NCBI GenBank assembly: GCA_024233305.1
Contig: JACKPV010000029.1
Span: 216,485 to 280,484, forward strand
Source of the DNA: Verrucomicrobiales bacterium
GTDB lineage: Bacteria > Verrucomicrobiota > Verrucomicrobiia > Limisphaerales > J093
Direction of reading: 5' to 3'
Length of the DNA stretch: 64,000 nucleotides
The position numbers were made by a program, and so were the translations under genes. Positions 26,173 through 35,900 of the stretch are shown here, in pieces (within the stretch, counting starts at the first letter, position 1; every line of letters starts with the position of its first letter). A model generated the notes under the pieces. That model saw nothing but the letters and a program-made list of their open reading frames with translations. It ran no database searches and was not told the origin of the DNA.

Positions 26173-27149
26173 GGTGAATCGAACTGCCGTCCGGTGAGGA
26201 TGGCGCTGGGGTTGCGGTTGAGCGAATCGGCCAGCAGGCGCAGGGAATTCACGGCCCGGGCCAGATCCTGCAGGGCCTGCTGCAACCCGGTGACCGTGGG
26301 TGAATCGGGCGCTGTCAACCGGCGCAGATCGGCGGCCAACCCCTCGATCTCCTCGAGGCTGTCCGCCGCCCGTTCCGAAACCGTTCCCAACCGGTCGCTC
26401 AACGGCCCCGCCCGTTGCCGCAGATCGGTGGCCAGCCCGCGCGTTTCGTCAAGCGTTGAGCGGAGGGAGGCGATCAGGTTGGTGGTCGAGGGCCCCTCGA
26501 GCAACGAGCGCGCCGCGGAAAGCGTGCCCACCAGTTCGCGGTTGAGCCGGTCCATTTCGATCTGGCCCAGCATGGTCTCGAGCCGGCCCAGGATGTTGTC
26601 CGCCTTGGTGGCCAGGGAGCTCACGTTGAGTTCCTCCAGCGAGCTGAGGAACTCCTTGAGCCCCGCGGTCTGCACGGGAATCTCCGGACAACCCGCCCGG
26701 GGCAGCACCAGTTCGGCCGGTTCCGCCCCCGGGACCATGTCGAGCGACACATAGAGCTGTCCCGTCACGAAGCTCTCGATTTCGATCGACGCTCGCAGCC
26801 CCCGTTTGACCAGCATGGGGATGGAAAACAGGTCCGACTCGGGCCGCTCCCCGCCGGAACGGTCCTGCCATTGGTCGCGGTTGATCTGCGAGTAAATCTG
26901 GATGTTCGCCGGCAGTCCGTTCGTGCCCACCCCGATCACCAACCGGGTCACCTGCCCGACCGCGACCCCCTTGAACTTCACCGGAGCCCCCTCGCTCAAC
27001 CCGTTCACGGACTCGGGAAAGACGATCACAAACTCGACCGGCTTGCGAAACAACCGGCCCGAACCGAACACGACCAGGCTGGCCACCAGCAACGTCGTGC
27101 CCAGGACCAGGAAGGCGCCCAGCAGGGCGGGATTGACTTTGGTTTTCAT
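26169..27149 (-). CDS. mlaD: MlaD-type MCE-domain substrate-binding protein
   Basis: A 326-residue protein. One N-terminal membrane helix (residues 8-28, LLGAFLVLGTTLLVASLVVF) is followed by an MCE domain (VNGLSEGAPVKFKGVAVGQV, residues 45-130). A long helical region after about 190 (LSSLEELNVSSLATKADNIL...) has heptad character. It binds phospholipid in the periplasm and passes it to or from the MlaEF transporter. ATGA overlaps on both sides tie it to mlaF upstream and the lipoprotein downstream. Confidence 0.92.
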   Translation of the reverse strand: MKTKVNPALLGAFLVLGTTLLVASLVVFGSGRLFRKPVEFVIVFPESVNGLSEGAPVKFKGVAVGQVTRLVIGVGTNGLPANIQIYSQINRDQWQDRSGGERPESDLFSIPMLVKRGLRASIEIESFVTGQLYVSLDMVPGAEPAELVLPRAGCPEIPVQTAGLKEFLSSLEELNVSSLATKADNILGRLETMLGQIEMDRLNRELVGTLSAARSLLEGPSTTNLIASLRSTLDETRGLATDLRQRAGPLSDRLGTVSERAADSLEEIEGLAADLRRLTAPDSPTVTGLQQALQDLARAVNSLRLLADSLNRNPSAILTGRQFDSP

Positions 27150-27943
27150 TCGATGGAAGAGGCCGGAACCGCCGCCGGCCGGTCGTTGGTTTCGGATTCG
27201 CCCCGCGTCAGGAAGGCGCGCACCGCGGGATCCGGCGAATGATCGCGCAACTCCCGCGGATGGCCCACCGCCTTGACGGTCCGGCTTGCCGCGTCCAAAA
27301 AGATCGCCGTGTCCGCGATGGCGAAGATGCTGTCCAGTTCGTGGGTCACGACGACCACCGTGGCGCCGAGGGTGTCGCGCAACTGCAGCATCAACTCGTC
27401 CAGCCGCCGCGAGCTGAGGGGATCCAGCCCGGCGGACGGCTCGTCGAAGAAGAGGATCTCCGGATCGAGCGCCATGGCGCGGGCGAGGCTCGCCCGCTTG
27501 CGCATGCCGCCCGAAATCTCCGAGGGAAAGTAGCCCTCGAAGCCCTTGAGTCCCACGAGCGCCAGCTTCATCCGCGCCACCTCCCGGATCTCGGCGGCGG
27601 TCAGCCGGGTGTACTGTTCGAGCGGCAGCGCGACGTTTTCCGCCAGGGTCATCGAACTCCACAGCGCGCCGCCCTGGAACATCACGCCGAAATTGCGCCG
27701 CTCGGACGCCGCCCCCGCCCCGTCGGCAAAAGGATTCCGCCCGTCAAAGAGGATCTCTCCGCGGGCCGGCGCCAACCGGCCGATCATCGCCCGCATCAAG
27801 GTGCTCTTACCGCAGCCGCTGCCGCCCATGATCACGAATACTTCGCCCGCCGGGATCCGCGCGTTGATGTCGCGCATCACCACATACGATCCGTAGGCGA
27901 GTTCGACGCCGCGCAGTTCGATCTTGGGGGGTTCCGCCGCCAT
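27146..27943 (-). CDS. mlaF: MlaF-type ABC transporter ATPase
   Basis: A 265-residue ATPase. The Walker A is GGSGCGKST near 36-44, the Q-loop is VMFQGGALW, the signature is ISGGMRKRASLARAM, and the Walker B is EILFFDEPSAGLD followed by a switch histidine (VVTHEL). The MRKRA signature and PSAGLDP are typical of the Mla/Mkl subfamily. It energises lipid transport at the inner membrane. The start at 27943, ten bases after the mlaE stop, is preferred over 27994. Confidence 0.93.
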   Translation of the reverse strand: MAAEPPKIELRGVELAYGSYVVMRDINARIPAGEVFVIMGGSGCGKSTLMRAMIGRLAPARGEILFDGRNPFADGAGAASERRNFGVMFQGGALWSSMTLAENVALPLEQYTRLTAAEIREVARMKLALVGLKGFEGYFPSEISGGMRKRASLARAMALDPEILFFDEPSAGLDPLSSRRLDELMLQLRDTLGATVVVVTHELDSIFAIADTAIFLDAASRTVKAVGHPRELRDHSPDPAVRAFLTRGESETNDRPAAVPASSIE

Positions 27944-27953
27944 GCCCTCGCGT

Positions 27954-29090
27954 TCAGATGTGGAGTTCGTTGCAGAGGATGGCGAACGCGGCATCCGCCA
28001 GAATCAACAAGGTGATCGCCGCCACCACCGCGCGCGTCGTGGCCTGCCCGACCGCCTGGGCATTCCGCCCGCACCGCATTCCCTGGTAACAACCCGCCAG
28101 CGCAATCAACCCGCCGAAGACGAAGCTCTTCCCGACGCCGAGCAGAAAGTGGGTCAGCGTCGCCGAGGCCAGCGTCTGCCGCCAGTAGGCTGTAAGCGAC
28201 AGGTCCATCATCAACGCCGCCACGAGCATGCCGCCCAGAATCCCGATCGCATCGGCGAAGACCGTCAGCAACGGCATCATGAACACCAACGCGAGCACCC
28301 GCGGCAGTACCAGGAACTCCATCGGAGGAATGGCGAAGGCCTCGAAGGCATCGATCTCCTCGTTCGCCTGCATGGATCCCAACTGGGCCGCAAACGCCGC
28401 CCCCGTCCGGCCCGACAGAATGATCCCCGTCATCAACGCCCCCATCTCGCGCAACATGGCCAGCGCCACCAGGCTCGCCACGAAGATCGCCGCGCCGAAT
28501 TGCTGCAACTGCACCACCCCGACGAAGGCCAGGATCATCCCCACCAGCACGTTGATCAGCAGCACGATTGGCAGGGCATCCGCGCCGCACGTCTGCAACA
28601 GAAAGAGCAGATCCCGAAGCCGCATGCGCCCGCGCCCCGTCGCCACCCGGACCGTCGCCAACACGACCTCCCCCAGGAACGCCAGCATGTCCACCACCCG
28701 CTCCACCGTTCCCCAGGCCGCCTCGCCAATGGCGCTCAACCAGCCTCGCCGCGCCTCGGTTCGCCGGGCATCCGTCTTCTCGGGCACCGCCAACGCCAGG
28801 CGCATCAACCCCGCCGCCCCCTCGGGCAGGCCATCGAAATCCACCCTGCCACCGCGCGCTCCCAGCAGATCCGCGCTGGCCAGCAGGAACGCGGTCAACC
28901 CCGAGTCCCAGGCCGTAATCCCGCCATCCACGAAACGGACCGTTCCCGTCCCAGCCACCGTCCCGCCCCCGAAAACCTCCCCCGCACCGGGCAATCCCCG
29001 GCGCAGCCGCCAGTCCCCGGAAAGCGCGACGCACACCCCGCCGTCCGCGGTCGGCGCCAGCTTCGCGTTGGCCTCGTGTTCGGGCGTCAT
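27954..29090 (-). CDS. mlaE: MlaE-type ABC permease with fused N-terminal STAS-like domain
   Basis: A 378-residue protein. Residues 1-100 look like a STAS/MlaB-like domain (VCVALSGDWRLRRG, TVRFVDGGITAWDSGLTAFL). The MlaE permease fold follows from about 130, with conserved GRTGAAFAAQLGSMQANEEIDA and five or six membrane helices. The fusion replaces a separate mlaB gene. It is the first gene of the mlaE-mlaF-mlaD-pqiC-like operon, which probably maintains outer membrane lipid asymmetry. Confidence 0.93.
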   Translation of the reverse strand: MTPEHEANAKLAPTADGGVCVALSGDWRLRRGLPGAGEVFGGGTVAGTGTVRFVDGGITAWDSGLTAFLLASADLLGARGGRVDFDGLPEGAAGLMRLALAVPEKTDARRTEARRGWLSAIGEAAWGTVERVVDMLAFLGEVVLATVRVATGRGRMRLRDLLFLLQTCGADALPIVLLINVLVGMILAFVGVVQLQQFGAAIFVASLVALAMLREMGALMTGIILSGRTGAAFAAQLGSMQANEEIDAFEAFAIPPMEFLVLPRVLALVFMMPLLTVFADAIGILGGMLVAALMMDLSLTAYWRQTLASATLTHFLLGVGKSFVFGGLIALAGCYQGMRCGRNAQAVGQATTRAVVAAITLLILADAAFAILCNELHI

Positions 29091-29237
29091 CGGGCCGCAG
29101 CCTAGCGGCCCCGTCCGCGCGGCGCAACCGTGGGAAACTCCCCGCAACGCGTCACCGTGCGGATCCCGGCTGCTTCGGCCCGCGGAATTCACTGCGCAGC
29201 AAGCCTGACCTCCGGCGGGGCCAGCGGTATGAATTCC

Positions 29238-29291
29238 GCGCTCATGCGCCGACTGCACGCCGGCGGCTGCGAGTTACGGAATGGTCACGGC
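29238..29291 (+). repeat. Dispersed element, family A, right-end fragment
   Basis: It matches the last 54 bases of family A (CATGCGCCGACTGCACGCCG...GGTCACGGC) and is followed by TCA at 29292-29294. That TCA is the stop codon (TGA) of the PEP-CTERM gene on the minus strand. Confidence 0.8.
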
Positions 29292-30302
29292 TCAGCCGCA
29301 GCGCCGACCGGTGGCGGACGCTGCGCCGGTTCGCCGGCCAGCGGCGCGTCCGAGCAGGCGGACGCCAACCATCCCGAGGAGCCCGCCTCCCACCAGCACC
29401 CCGTACGTGCCGGGCTCCGGCACGAGAGCGCTCCCGTCATCGAAGTAGTACGTCGCCCACTGTTCGGCGGTCGAACTCGCGCCGTAGTCACGCCCGGTCT
29501 CCGGATCCACCCCGTACGCGCCCATCTGCGTGTAGAAGTAGATGGCCACGTCCTCGGGCGCCGGATCACCAAGGACCCCCAGGGCCGCGGCAAACAACGT
29601 GCTGGGAACCATGAGGGACATCTCCGAATTGCCGCTGCCCGGATTCGCCGTGGCATCGAGCAGGATCGTCGTGTCCTCGACCCCGTCCAGGCTCCAGACC
29701 AACACGCTCGCCGGTTCGGCGGCCAGGGTCTCAATCGCCCCGCTGTAGGCGGGCCTTCCCTTGTTGTCGACCGGATGCGCGTGGTTCGGATCGTACATCA
29801 GGTAGATCTCGATCCGGTCCACCGAAAGCCAGTCATCGCGCCCGTTCTGCTTTTCGTGGGCGTCCAACGCGAAGCTGTACCACCAGCGGTTGATCGCCGC
29901 CGTCAGTTCCATCTCGCTCAACCACTTGCCGGAAGTGTGGGTCCCGCCCTGCTCGTCGTAAAAGAACGCCCCGCTCGTGTTGTAACCCTCCTCGATGTAG
30001 TCGGGGGAATTGCCGCGGGAGTCGTATTGGACCCCCAACAAATCGGTGAACGTCCCCGAACCCGACCCGGTGGTCGCCGTGGCCACATAGGCGCCGCCGA
30101 TGTTGTAGGCCAAGCCGTTGACAGGCGTCAGATCGACGATCCGCTCCGCCAGCACAACCCTGCTTCCCACAACCGCGCCGAAAACGAACAAGACAGCGAT
30201 CCCCCGCCAGCGCGAGGCCGGCTCCGGGGCACGCTTCCGCGTCGGAACCCCACGGCGCCCTGCGCCCGCTCCACAGCGTGAAATTGGACGGTTGTTACGC
30301 AA
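29292..30302 (-). CDS. PEP-CTERM sorting-signal protein
   Basis: A 336-residue exported protein. A signal anchor is near residues 32-52 (GIAVLFVFGAVVGSRVVLA), after a long basic N-terminus. The C-terminus has VPEPGTYGVLVGGGLLGMVG and then an Arg-rich tail, the PEP-CTERM signal recognised by exosortase. The body is beta-rich and of no family I know. The last residues run directly into the family A fragment, whose flank supplies the TGA stop. No exosortase gene is in the window. Confidence 0.85.
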   Translation of the reverse strand: MRNNRPISRCGAGAGRRGVPTRKRAPEPASRWRGIAVLFVFGAVVGSRVVLAERIVDLTPVNGLAYNIGGAYVATATTGSGSGTFTDLLGVQYDSRGNSPDYIEEGYNTSGAFFYDEQGGTHTSGKWLSEMELTAAINRWWYSFALDAHEKQNGRDDWLSVDRIEIYLMYDPNHAHPVDNKGRPAYSGAIETLAAEPASVLVWSLDGVEDTTILLDATANPGSGNSEMSLMVPSTLFAAALGVLGDPAPEDVAIYFYTQMGAYGVDPETGRDYGASSTAEQWATYYFDDGSALVPEPGTYGVLVGGGLLGMVGVRLLGRAAGRRTGAASATGRRCG

Positions 30303-30334
30303 TGAACCTTAATGATATCAAATAATGTAACTGT

Positions 30335-30349
30335 ATACCTGATAGGTAT
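30335..30349. promoter_or_regulatory. Palindrome in the PEP-CTERM promoter region
   Basis: ATACCTGATAGGTAT, a 6-bp perfect inverted repeat with a 3-base centre, in an AT-rich island 33-47 bases upstream of the PEP-CTERM start. It has the form of an operator for a dimeric regulator. Confidence 0.4.
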
Positions 30350-30699
30350 TATTTGAAGCAAGCCGAATCTTCGTCGACCGCCATGAGGAGGTGTTTTCCC
30401 GGCCTTTCGGAGGCAGGTCCCGTTGCGCTCCGGACACGAGGCCAGGCCGGCAGGATCGGCCTGCACTCCGATTCGGTGAGGTGGTCAGACTTCGGAGGCA
30501 GGCGAGGCGCAGCCGGCGCGATTTCACTTCCCTCCATCCCGGGTTCTCCACCCCGGTGACCGGCACGCGTTCCGAGCGCACCGGGCCCCCACCGACCGGG
30601 GCGTGGCCGGGAACCTCAAAACGCAGTGGATTGAGGCGCCGGGCCGGGCGGGCGGGTGGAACGGCGGTTGCGGCTGCTTTGGGAAGCAGGCACAGGGCG

Positions 30700-30770
30700 G
30701 CTCGTCCGGCGCGCAGGGGACTGCGCGCCCTACCCGGTGCGTCACTCGGTGCGTGCCGGTTCGGGAACCA
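30700..30770 (+). repeat. Dispersed GC hairpin repeat, family C
   Basis: Hairpin GGCGCGCA-ggggac-TGCGCGCC at 30708-30729, with the same downstream sequence (CTACCCGG, GTCACTC, GTGC) as the copy near 15828. It directly abuts the stop codon of the zinc-ribbon gene. Confidence 0.7.
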
Positions 30771-30980
30771 TCAACTGGAAGGCGTTGCGCCTTCGTGGGC
30801 CGGGCGCCCGTAGACCCGCTCGTAAGCGCGGCAGGCGGGACAGATCCGCGCCTCGAAACGGCGGACCAGCCAGTGGGCAAGCCCCCGTTGACGCCGCCGC
30901 GCGTGGCGGCAAACAGGACACTTCAGACAGGCCTTCGCCAGACGGCGGTCGAGGGCGGTGGGGGTGGGCTTCGCGTTCAT
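30771..30980 (-). CDS. Small zinc-ribbon-like protein
   Basis: A 69-residue protein with two CPxC knuckles, KCPVCRHARRRQRG and ARICPACRAYERVYGR, spaced like a zinc ribbon. I recall similar short proteins with C-P-x-C...C-P-x-C-x-A-Y-E-x-V-Y-G-R in this phylum, but no function is assigned. It begins two bases after the sulfatase stop, so it belongs to that transcript. Confidence 0.65.
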   Translation of the reverse strand: MNAKPTPTALDRRLAKACLKCPVCRHARRRQRGLAHWLVRRFEARICPACRAYERVYGRPAHEGATPSS

Positions 30981-30982
30981 GG

Positions 30983-32494
30983 TCAGTCGGGGATGGGATC
31001 GTCGGGACCGATGGGTTTGCCCTCCCAGAAGGGCACGCCCTCCTTGAGTTCGATCAGGCGCACCACGCTCCCGGGGACGGGCGCAGCGTTGAGGTCCGGC
31101 AAGCGGCGGGCCAGACGCTCCTTGACGGCGGCGTGCTCGGGATCCGCCGCGAGATTGTGCCATTCCCGGCCGTCGGCACGCACGTCATAGAGTTCCTCGG
31201 AACCGTCGGCATAGCGGATGTAGCGCCAGCGTCCGGTACGGACGGCGTGATTGTTCGGGCCGTGCGTGGTGATTGCCGGCCAGGGCCGTTGGGCCTGCGG
31301 ATCCTTCAACTGCGGCACGAGGCTGTGTCCGTCGAGGCCGTCCCGCCCCGGCAAACCGCACAGGTCCACGAGCGTCGGGTAGAGATCGAGCAATTCGGCG
31401 GGCCGGCGACACCTGGCGTCGGCCACGATTCCCGGACCGGCGAAGATCAAGGGCACGCGGGTCGAGCGGTCCCACAACGAATTCTTGCCACTGATGAGTT
31501 TCTCGCCCAGATGCCAGCCGTGATCGCTCCAGAGGACGATCACCGTGTTGCCGCCATCGGCGCGGGCCTCGAGAGCGTCGAGCACCCGTCCGAGCTGTGC
31601 GTCCACAAAGCTGACGCTGGCGAGGTAGGCCCGGACGAGCGGCATCCATTCGCCGCTTTCGCGCAGCCATGCGAGCCGGGGTTCCGGCAGCTTCCAGTGG
31701 AGATACCACGAGAACCGCGGCGTGTCGTCCCGGTCGGTATCCAGCACCGGCGGTGGTCGCAGCGTCGAGGGTGGATAGAGGTCAAACCACTTCTGCGGGG
31801 CGTAGCAGGGGACATGGGGATGCCGAAAACCCACGCAAAGGAAGAACGGCTTGTCCTCCGGCAGGGTGGCCAGTTGGTCGACGGCGTACGTCGCCACGTC
31901 GTAGTCGAAGCAATCCTCGTCACGCTCCGGAAAGATGCCCCAGTCCATCAACGCGATCGGGTCCGGCGTTTCGACGAACTTCTTCGTTGGCCGCGGGCTG
32001 AACCCGCCGTGCCGTCCCCACACGCTGAATTCGCGGCCGTCGATGCGGTCCTCGCGCGGCGGATAGGCATCGTGGAAGATCTTGCCGGTGGTGACCACCT
32101 GGTAACCGTGCTGCATGAAGTACTGCGGCAGCGTGACGCGGTCCTGCAACGGCGCGTGCGAGCGAAACCAGGGATTGAGCCCGTAGACGCCGCTGGTCGA
32201 GGGCCGCCAACCGGTCAACACGCTGGTGCGCGACGGATTGCAGAGCGGCGACTGGCAATGCGCATTGAGGAAGGTGACCCCGCGCGCGGCGAGGCGGTCC
32301 ATGTTCGGAGTCTGCGCCTGGGGATGGCCGCCCAGAGGCCCGACCCAGTCGTTCAGGTCATCGATGGCGATGAAGAGGACGTTCGGACGACGGTCCTCCC
32401 GGGCATCCGAACCGGCCGCAGCCAGCGTCCGGGCGTCACCGGCGAGAAGGAGCAGGGCAACCGAGGAAAGGAGGGCTGGAGTGAGGGACTTCAT
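30983..32494 (-). CDS. Type I sulfatase (iduronate-2-sulfatase-like)
   Basis: A 503-residue protein with a signal peptide (residues 1-26). The formylglycine motif CNPSRTSVLTGWRPST starts near residue 85 with the Cys-x-Pro-Ser-Arg core. The N-terminal metal site is FIAIDDLNDWVG and the later metal site is VLWSDHGWHLGEK. The overall order fits iduronate-2-sulfatase-type enzymes (S1_7 class) that desulfate polysaccharides in the periplasm or outside. It needs a formylglycine-generating enzyme, which is not in the window. The zinc-ribbon gene follows. Confidence 0.93.
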   Translation of the reverse strand: MKSLTPALLSSVALLLLAGDARTLAAAGSDAREDRRPNVLFIAIDDLNDWVGPLGGHPQAQTPNMDRLAARGVTFLNAHCQSPLCNPSRTSVLTGWRPSTSGVYGLNPWFRSHAPLQDRVTLPQYFMQHGYQVVTTGKIFHDAYPPREDRIDGREFSVWGRHGGFSPRPTKKFVETPDPIALMDWGIFPERDEDCFDYDVATYAVDQLATLPEDKPFFLCVGFRHPHVPCYAPQKWFDLYPPSTLRPPPVLDTDRDDTPRFSWYLHWKLPEPRLAWLRESGEWMPLVRAYLASVSFVDAQLGRVLDALEARADGGNTVIVLWSDHGWHLGEKLISGKNSLWDRSTRVPLIFAGPGIVADARCRRPAELLDLYPTLVDLCGLPGRDGLDGHSLVPQLKDPQAQRPWPAITTHGPNNHAVRTGRWRYIRYADGSEELYDVRADGREWHNLAADPEHAAVKERLARRLPDLNAAPVPGSVVRLIELKEGVPFWEGKPIGPDDPIPD

Positions 32495-32616
32495 GGAACC
32501 GGGCTTTCAGTGTCTGGGGCTCCTTATACCTCCTGGCGTCGCCGCGGTGAAGGCTGTTTGTGAACAGACGAACCCACCGTGCGCACTCCAGGTTCTGCCG
32601 ACTCCGAACGGGCTGA

Positions 32617-32810
32617 GCCGCATCGATTCCACACACTGTGGCCGCCGAAGTGTAGTCGGCGCTCGTATCCATGGGTTTGTGCGGCCTCGTCAGTCCCGAC
32701 CCGCAGTCCCGTTGGGATGAATCGTCGCGCCCGGCGGCACGCGGCCGTATCCCCACTGAATCATGCGCCGACTGCACGTCGGCGGCTACGAGTTACTGAA
32801 TGGTCACGGC
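32617..32810 (+). repeat. Dispersed element, family A, complete
   Basis: 194 bp from GCCGCATCGATTCC to TGGTCACGGC. It is flanked by TGA (32614-32616) on the left and TGC (32811-32813) on the right, so the flanks have diverged. Internal arms are as in the other copies, with small changes. It lies between the sulfatase and the LamG protein gene. Confidence 0.8.
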
Positions 32811-32834
32811 TGCTGGGATTCGCATCGGTACAGG

Positions 32835-32868
32835 AAAAAGGGGAGGCCGGATCCAGCCCGGCCTCCCC
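32835..32868 (-). terminator. Intrinsic terminator of the LamG/PA14 gene
   Basis: An 11-bp perfect stem, GGGGAGGCCGG (32840-32850) with CCGGCCTCCCC (32858-32868), and a 7-base loop. On the minus strand five Ts follow directly (32839-32835). It lies 33 bases after the stop at 32902. Confidence 0.9.
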
Positions 32869-32901
32869 GTGTTGGAGAACGATCTTGTGCTCTCCGGCAG
32901 A

Positions 32902-35900
32902 CTACTTCCGGACGCGGCCAAACAACGCCGCCTCACTCGGAGTGAACGTGTAAGGGCTCGTCGCGCCCGGGACTTCCGCCCACGGTCCGGTCACGGAGGT
33001 GGCCGCTTCCAGCACGCCGCCGCCGCTCCACTCGACCGTGATCGTGCCGTCCTCGTTGCGCACGATGCTGATCGGCCCGGTCAGTTCCTGCGGCACGGTA
33101 ACCACCGCGCCGTACATGTTCCGACCCGAGTTGTTGGCCTGGAGCAACTGGAACGTGCCGGCCGGGAACTGCTTCCGATACACGGAGTACCACTGGTTGA
33201 TGGTGTCGTCGGCGCCCTCGTCGAACGCCACCTCATCGGGCTGGCTGTGGTCGTGACGGCGGTTCCCGGCGGAAACGACCGGTTCCCAGGTCTCGTCAAT
33301 CCACTCCATGGCGCCCGTGCCGGGGCCGATGTTCGGCGGCGAGGCGTTGCTGCCGTCGTCCTTGTTGGTCCGGTTGTCGATGAGCATGAACACGTCCACC
33401 GCCTGCGACACCGTCACGTCGAGCACGTAAGCGTCGTTGTCGCGGTTGTCGTTGCCGCTCATGATGTATTCGCCCCCGACCAGGTAGGCGGGAACGGGCA
33501 GCGAGTTGGCATCGTCATTGAGGTAACGATGGTTCCGGTCGACGAAGGCCGGCGCCGCGTTGCCGAAGTAACCGACGGTGTACGGATCTTCCGCCACACT
33601 GCCGGGGATCGGCTCGTTGGCAACCCCGTTGACAAAGGTCTGGCCGGTCCATTGGGCCGCGATGGTGTCGGTGGGCTCGTTATCCCCGCCGGTTTCAACC
33701 ACGTTCAGGATGAGGCCCATCGGCCCTTCGACCAACTTCACGGCGCCACTGATCAGCGACTGGTTCGGGTCCGTGGCCGGCACCGTCACCACGACGCGGA
33801 ACTGCGCGTCCATGTCCGCCGCCCGGGGCAGGAGGCTCCATGAACTGCCGGTCGCCCCGGCGATGTCGCCGAAGCCGGCGCCGTCATCGCGCTGCCACTG
33901 GTAGTTCACCGAAACGGGATCCCCGTGCAGGTGCGCCATCGCTTCGGCGGAGAACGTCGCCACGGCGCCCTCGCCGTCCAGGAGTTCGACGCTGCTGATC
34001 ACCCAGTTCGGGGCGGCCGCCGTCGTGCATTCATCCCACGCCCCGGCGAACTGCACCACCAGGGTATCGTTCGGGCTGAAGTTGCCCACAAAGGCCAGGC
34101 TGGTGATCATGTCGCCGCTGGCGTAGCCGGGCGATTCGGCGTTGAAGCCGTTCAACCCGTTGGCGATGCCGGCGCCGATGATCGCGCCTTCGGCGTAACC
34201 GTTGGCGAGGAAGTTCGCCGCCGGCACGTACTCGAACGCGCCGCCATTCAGGCTGTAGCGCACGATGCCCGCATCCCACAGGTCAGGCTCGAAGTTGTAG
34301 CGGTGGGTGAACTGCACGAACACTGCGCCGCCCGCCAACGTGACTTCCGGAGTGTTGAGCTGCGAGTTGTTTGGCGTGCCGCACGCGTCGTTCCCGCCGT
34401 TGGCCACCCAGGCGCCGTCGGCCGCGCTGTAGACGAACGGTCCCGGAGGGGCCGGATCGGTGTTGACCACGGTGAAGCCACCGTCGCCGCTGGTGAAATC
34501 CTCGCTGAGGAAGGGATCCCCCGCGGCAACCGGCACGCCCTGCTGATCGGTCGGCTGCGTCACCCATTCCAGCTCCGTGTTCGGATCGAAGTAGGTCCCC
34601 ACCACGTTGCCCGTGATGGTCGAGGCGGTGCCGTTGGCCGGCGGAAGATCGCCGGTCATGATGAAGGTGGCGCTGGTGTTGTCACCGCCGCCGCCTTCGG
34701 TATGCAGCATTTCGATGTAGTATCGCTCGCCCGCGGTCAGGTCGATGAACCACGGCGTGGGGGTCGGCCACTCGTTGCCCAGGAAGGCCTCCGAGTTTCT
34801 GGTGGTGCCATCGCCCGCGCCCACGGTCACGTAGTTCCGGGCCGCGCTCCAGCCGGACTCCTGCGCGATCAGGTGCTTGTTGGCCGGATCGGCGTCGGTG
34901 CTGAGGTAGAGCCGGGACTGGTCATCACTGCACACGTAGAACACGTAAGTGCCGGTGGTTTGGGGCACGAACCAAGCCGAGAGCTTGTTGCCGTAGTTGC
35001 TGCCCGCCTCATTGGCGCCATCCGGCGGATACTCGAAGCGGGGCTCGAGCGTGCTGAAGGTGGGCGCGTTGGGATAGCGCGGGTCGTTGAGCAGCGCATC
35101 CGGCGGAGCGCCCGTAATGCCCGACCAGAACTCGTGCAGCACATAGCCCGGCGCCCAGGTGAACGTGCCAAACTCGACCGTGCTGTTCGCCGCGATCGTG
35201 TTGCCGGCGACGTCCGTGACGTTGTTCACGGTGAGGGTGAGGGTCGTCCCCTCGGGCTGCTGGCTGGTGCTCAGCACGACGATGTGGTCGCCCGCGGTGC
35301 CCGCCGGAGCGGACAGGCTCGCGCTCGAAACCGTGACGCCGCCCGAGAGCGCGTAGTTCGCCGCGACCTCGGCGGTGTCGGGATCCAGCGACTCGCTGAA
35401 CCAGACCCGGACGGTGTCGAAGTTCACACTGCCGCCGGCATCCACAAGCACCGGCGCCGTGGTGTCAGGAATCACCGTGAGGGTCGCCTCGTTCGAGGTG
35501 GCCGCACCGTAAGGATTGGTTCCCGTGCACTTGTACTTCGCCCCGTTCATCGCGGCCGAGACGCGGTCGATGGTGTAGCTGATGCTGTTCGCCCCGGGAA
35601 TCGCGTTGTCGTTTTCAAACCACTGCAGGGTCATCGGCGCGCTGCCGTCGAAGTTCGCGGCAAACGTCACGGAACCCCCCTCGTCCACGGTCGCGTCGGA
35701 CGGCTGGGAGGCCAGCGACGGCGCGATCTGCGTGGTGTCCGAGACGGGCCGGTAGTCGAGTTCATCAGCGGTGAGCACCCCGCTCGACACCTTCAGACGG
35801 TCCACCGAACCCACGTACTGCAACCCGCCCGTGGCCTCGGCGCCGAGGGTGAAGAATTTCTGCGTGCGGGTGAAGATCACCCCGTTCGTGTATTCGCGGG

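Larger units (their letters stand above)
30303..30770. other. Upstream region of the PEP-CTERM gene, with AT-rich island
   Basis: No gene is visible. 30296-30360 is strongly AT-rich and holds the likely promoter of the PEP-CTERM gene and a palindrome. A family C repeat lies at 30700-30770. The middle (30360-30700) contains nothing I recognise. Confidence 0.5.

Noticed and set aside
32617..32810. Complete insertion sequence with transposase
   Set aside because: No copy exceeds about 196 bp and no transposase frame exists in the window.
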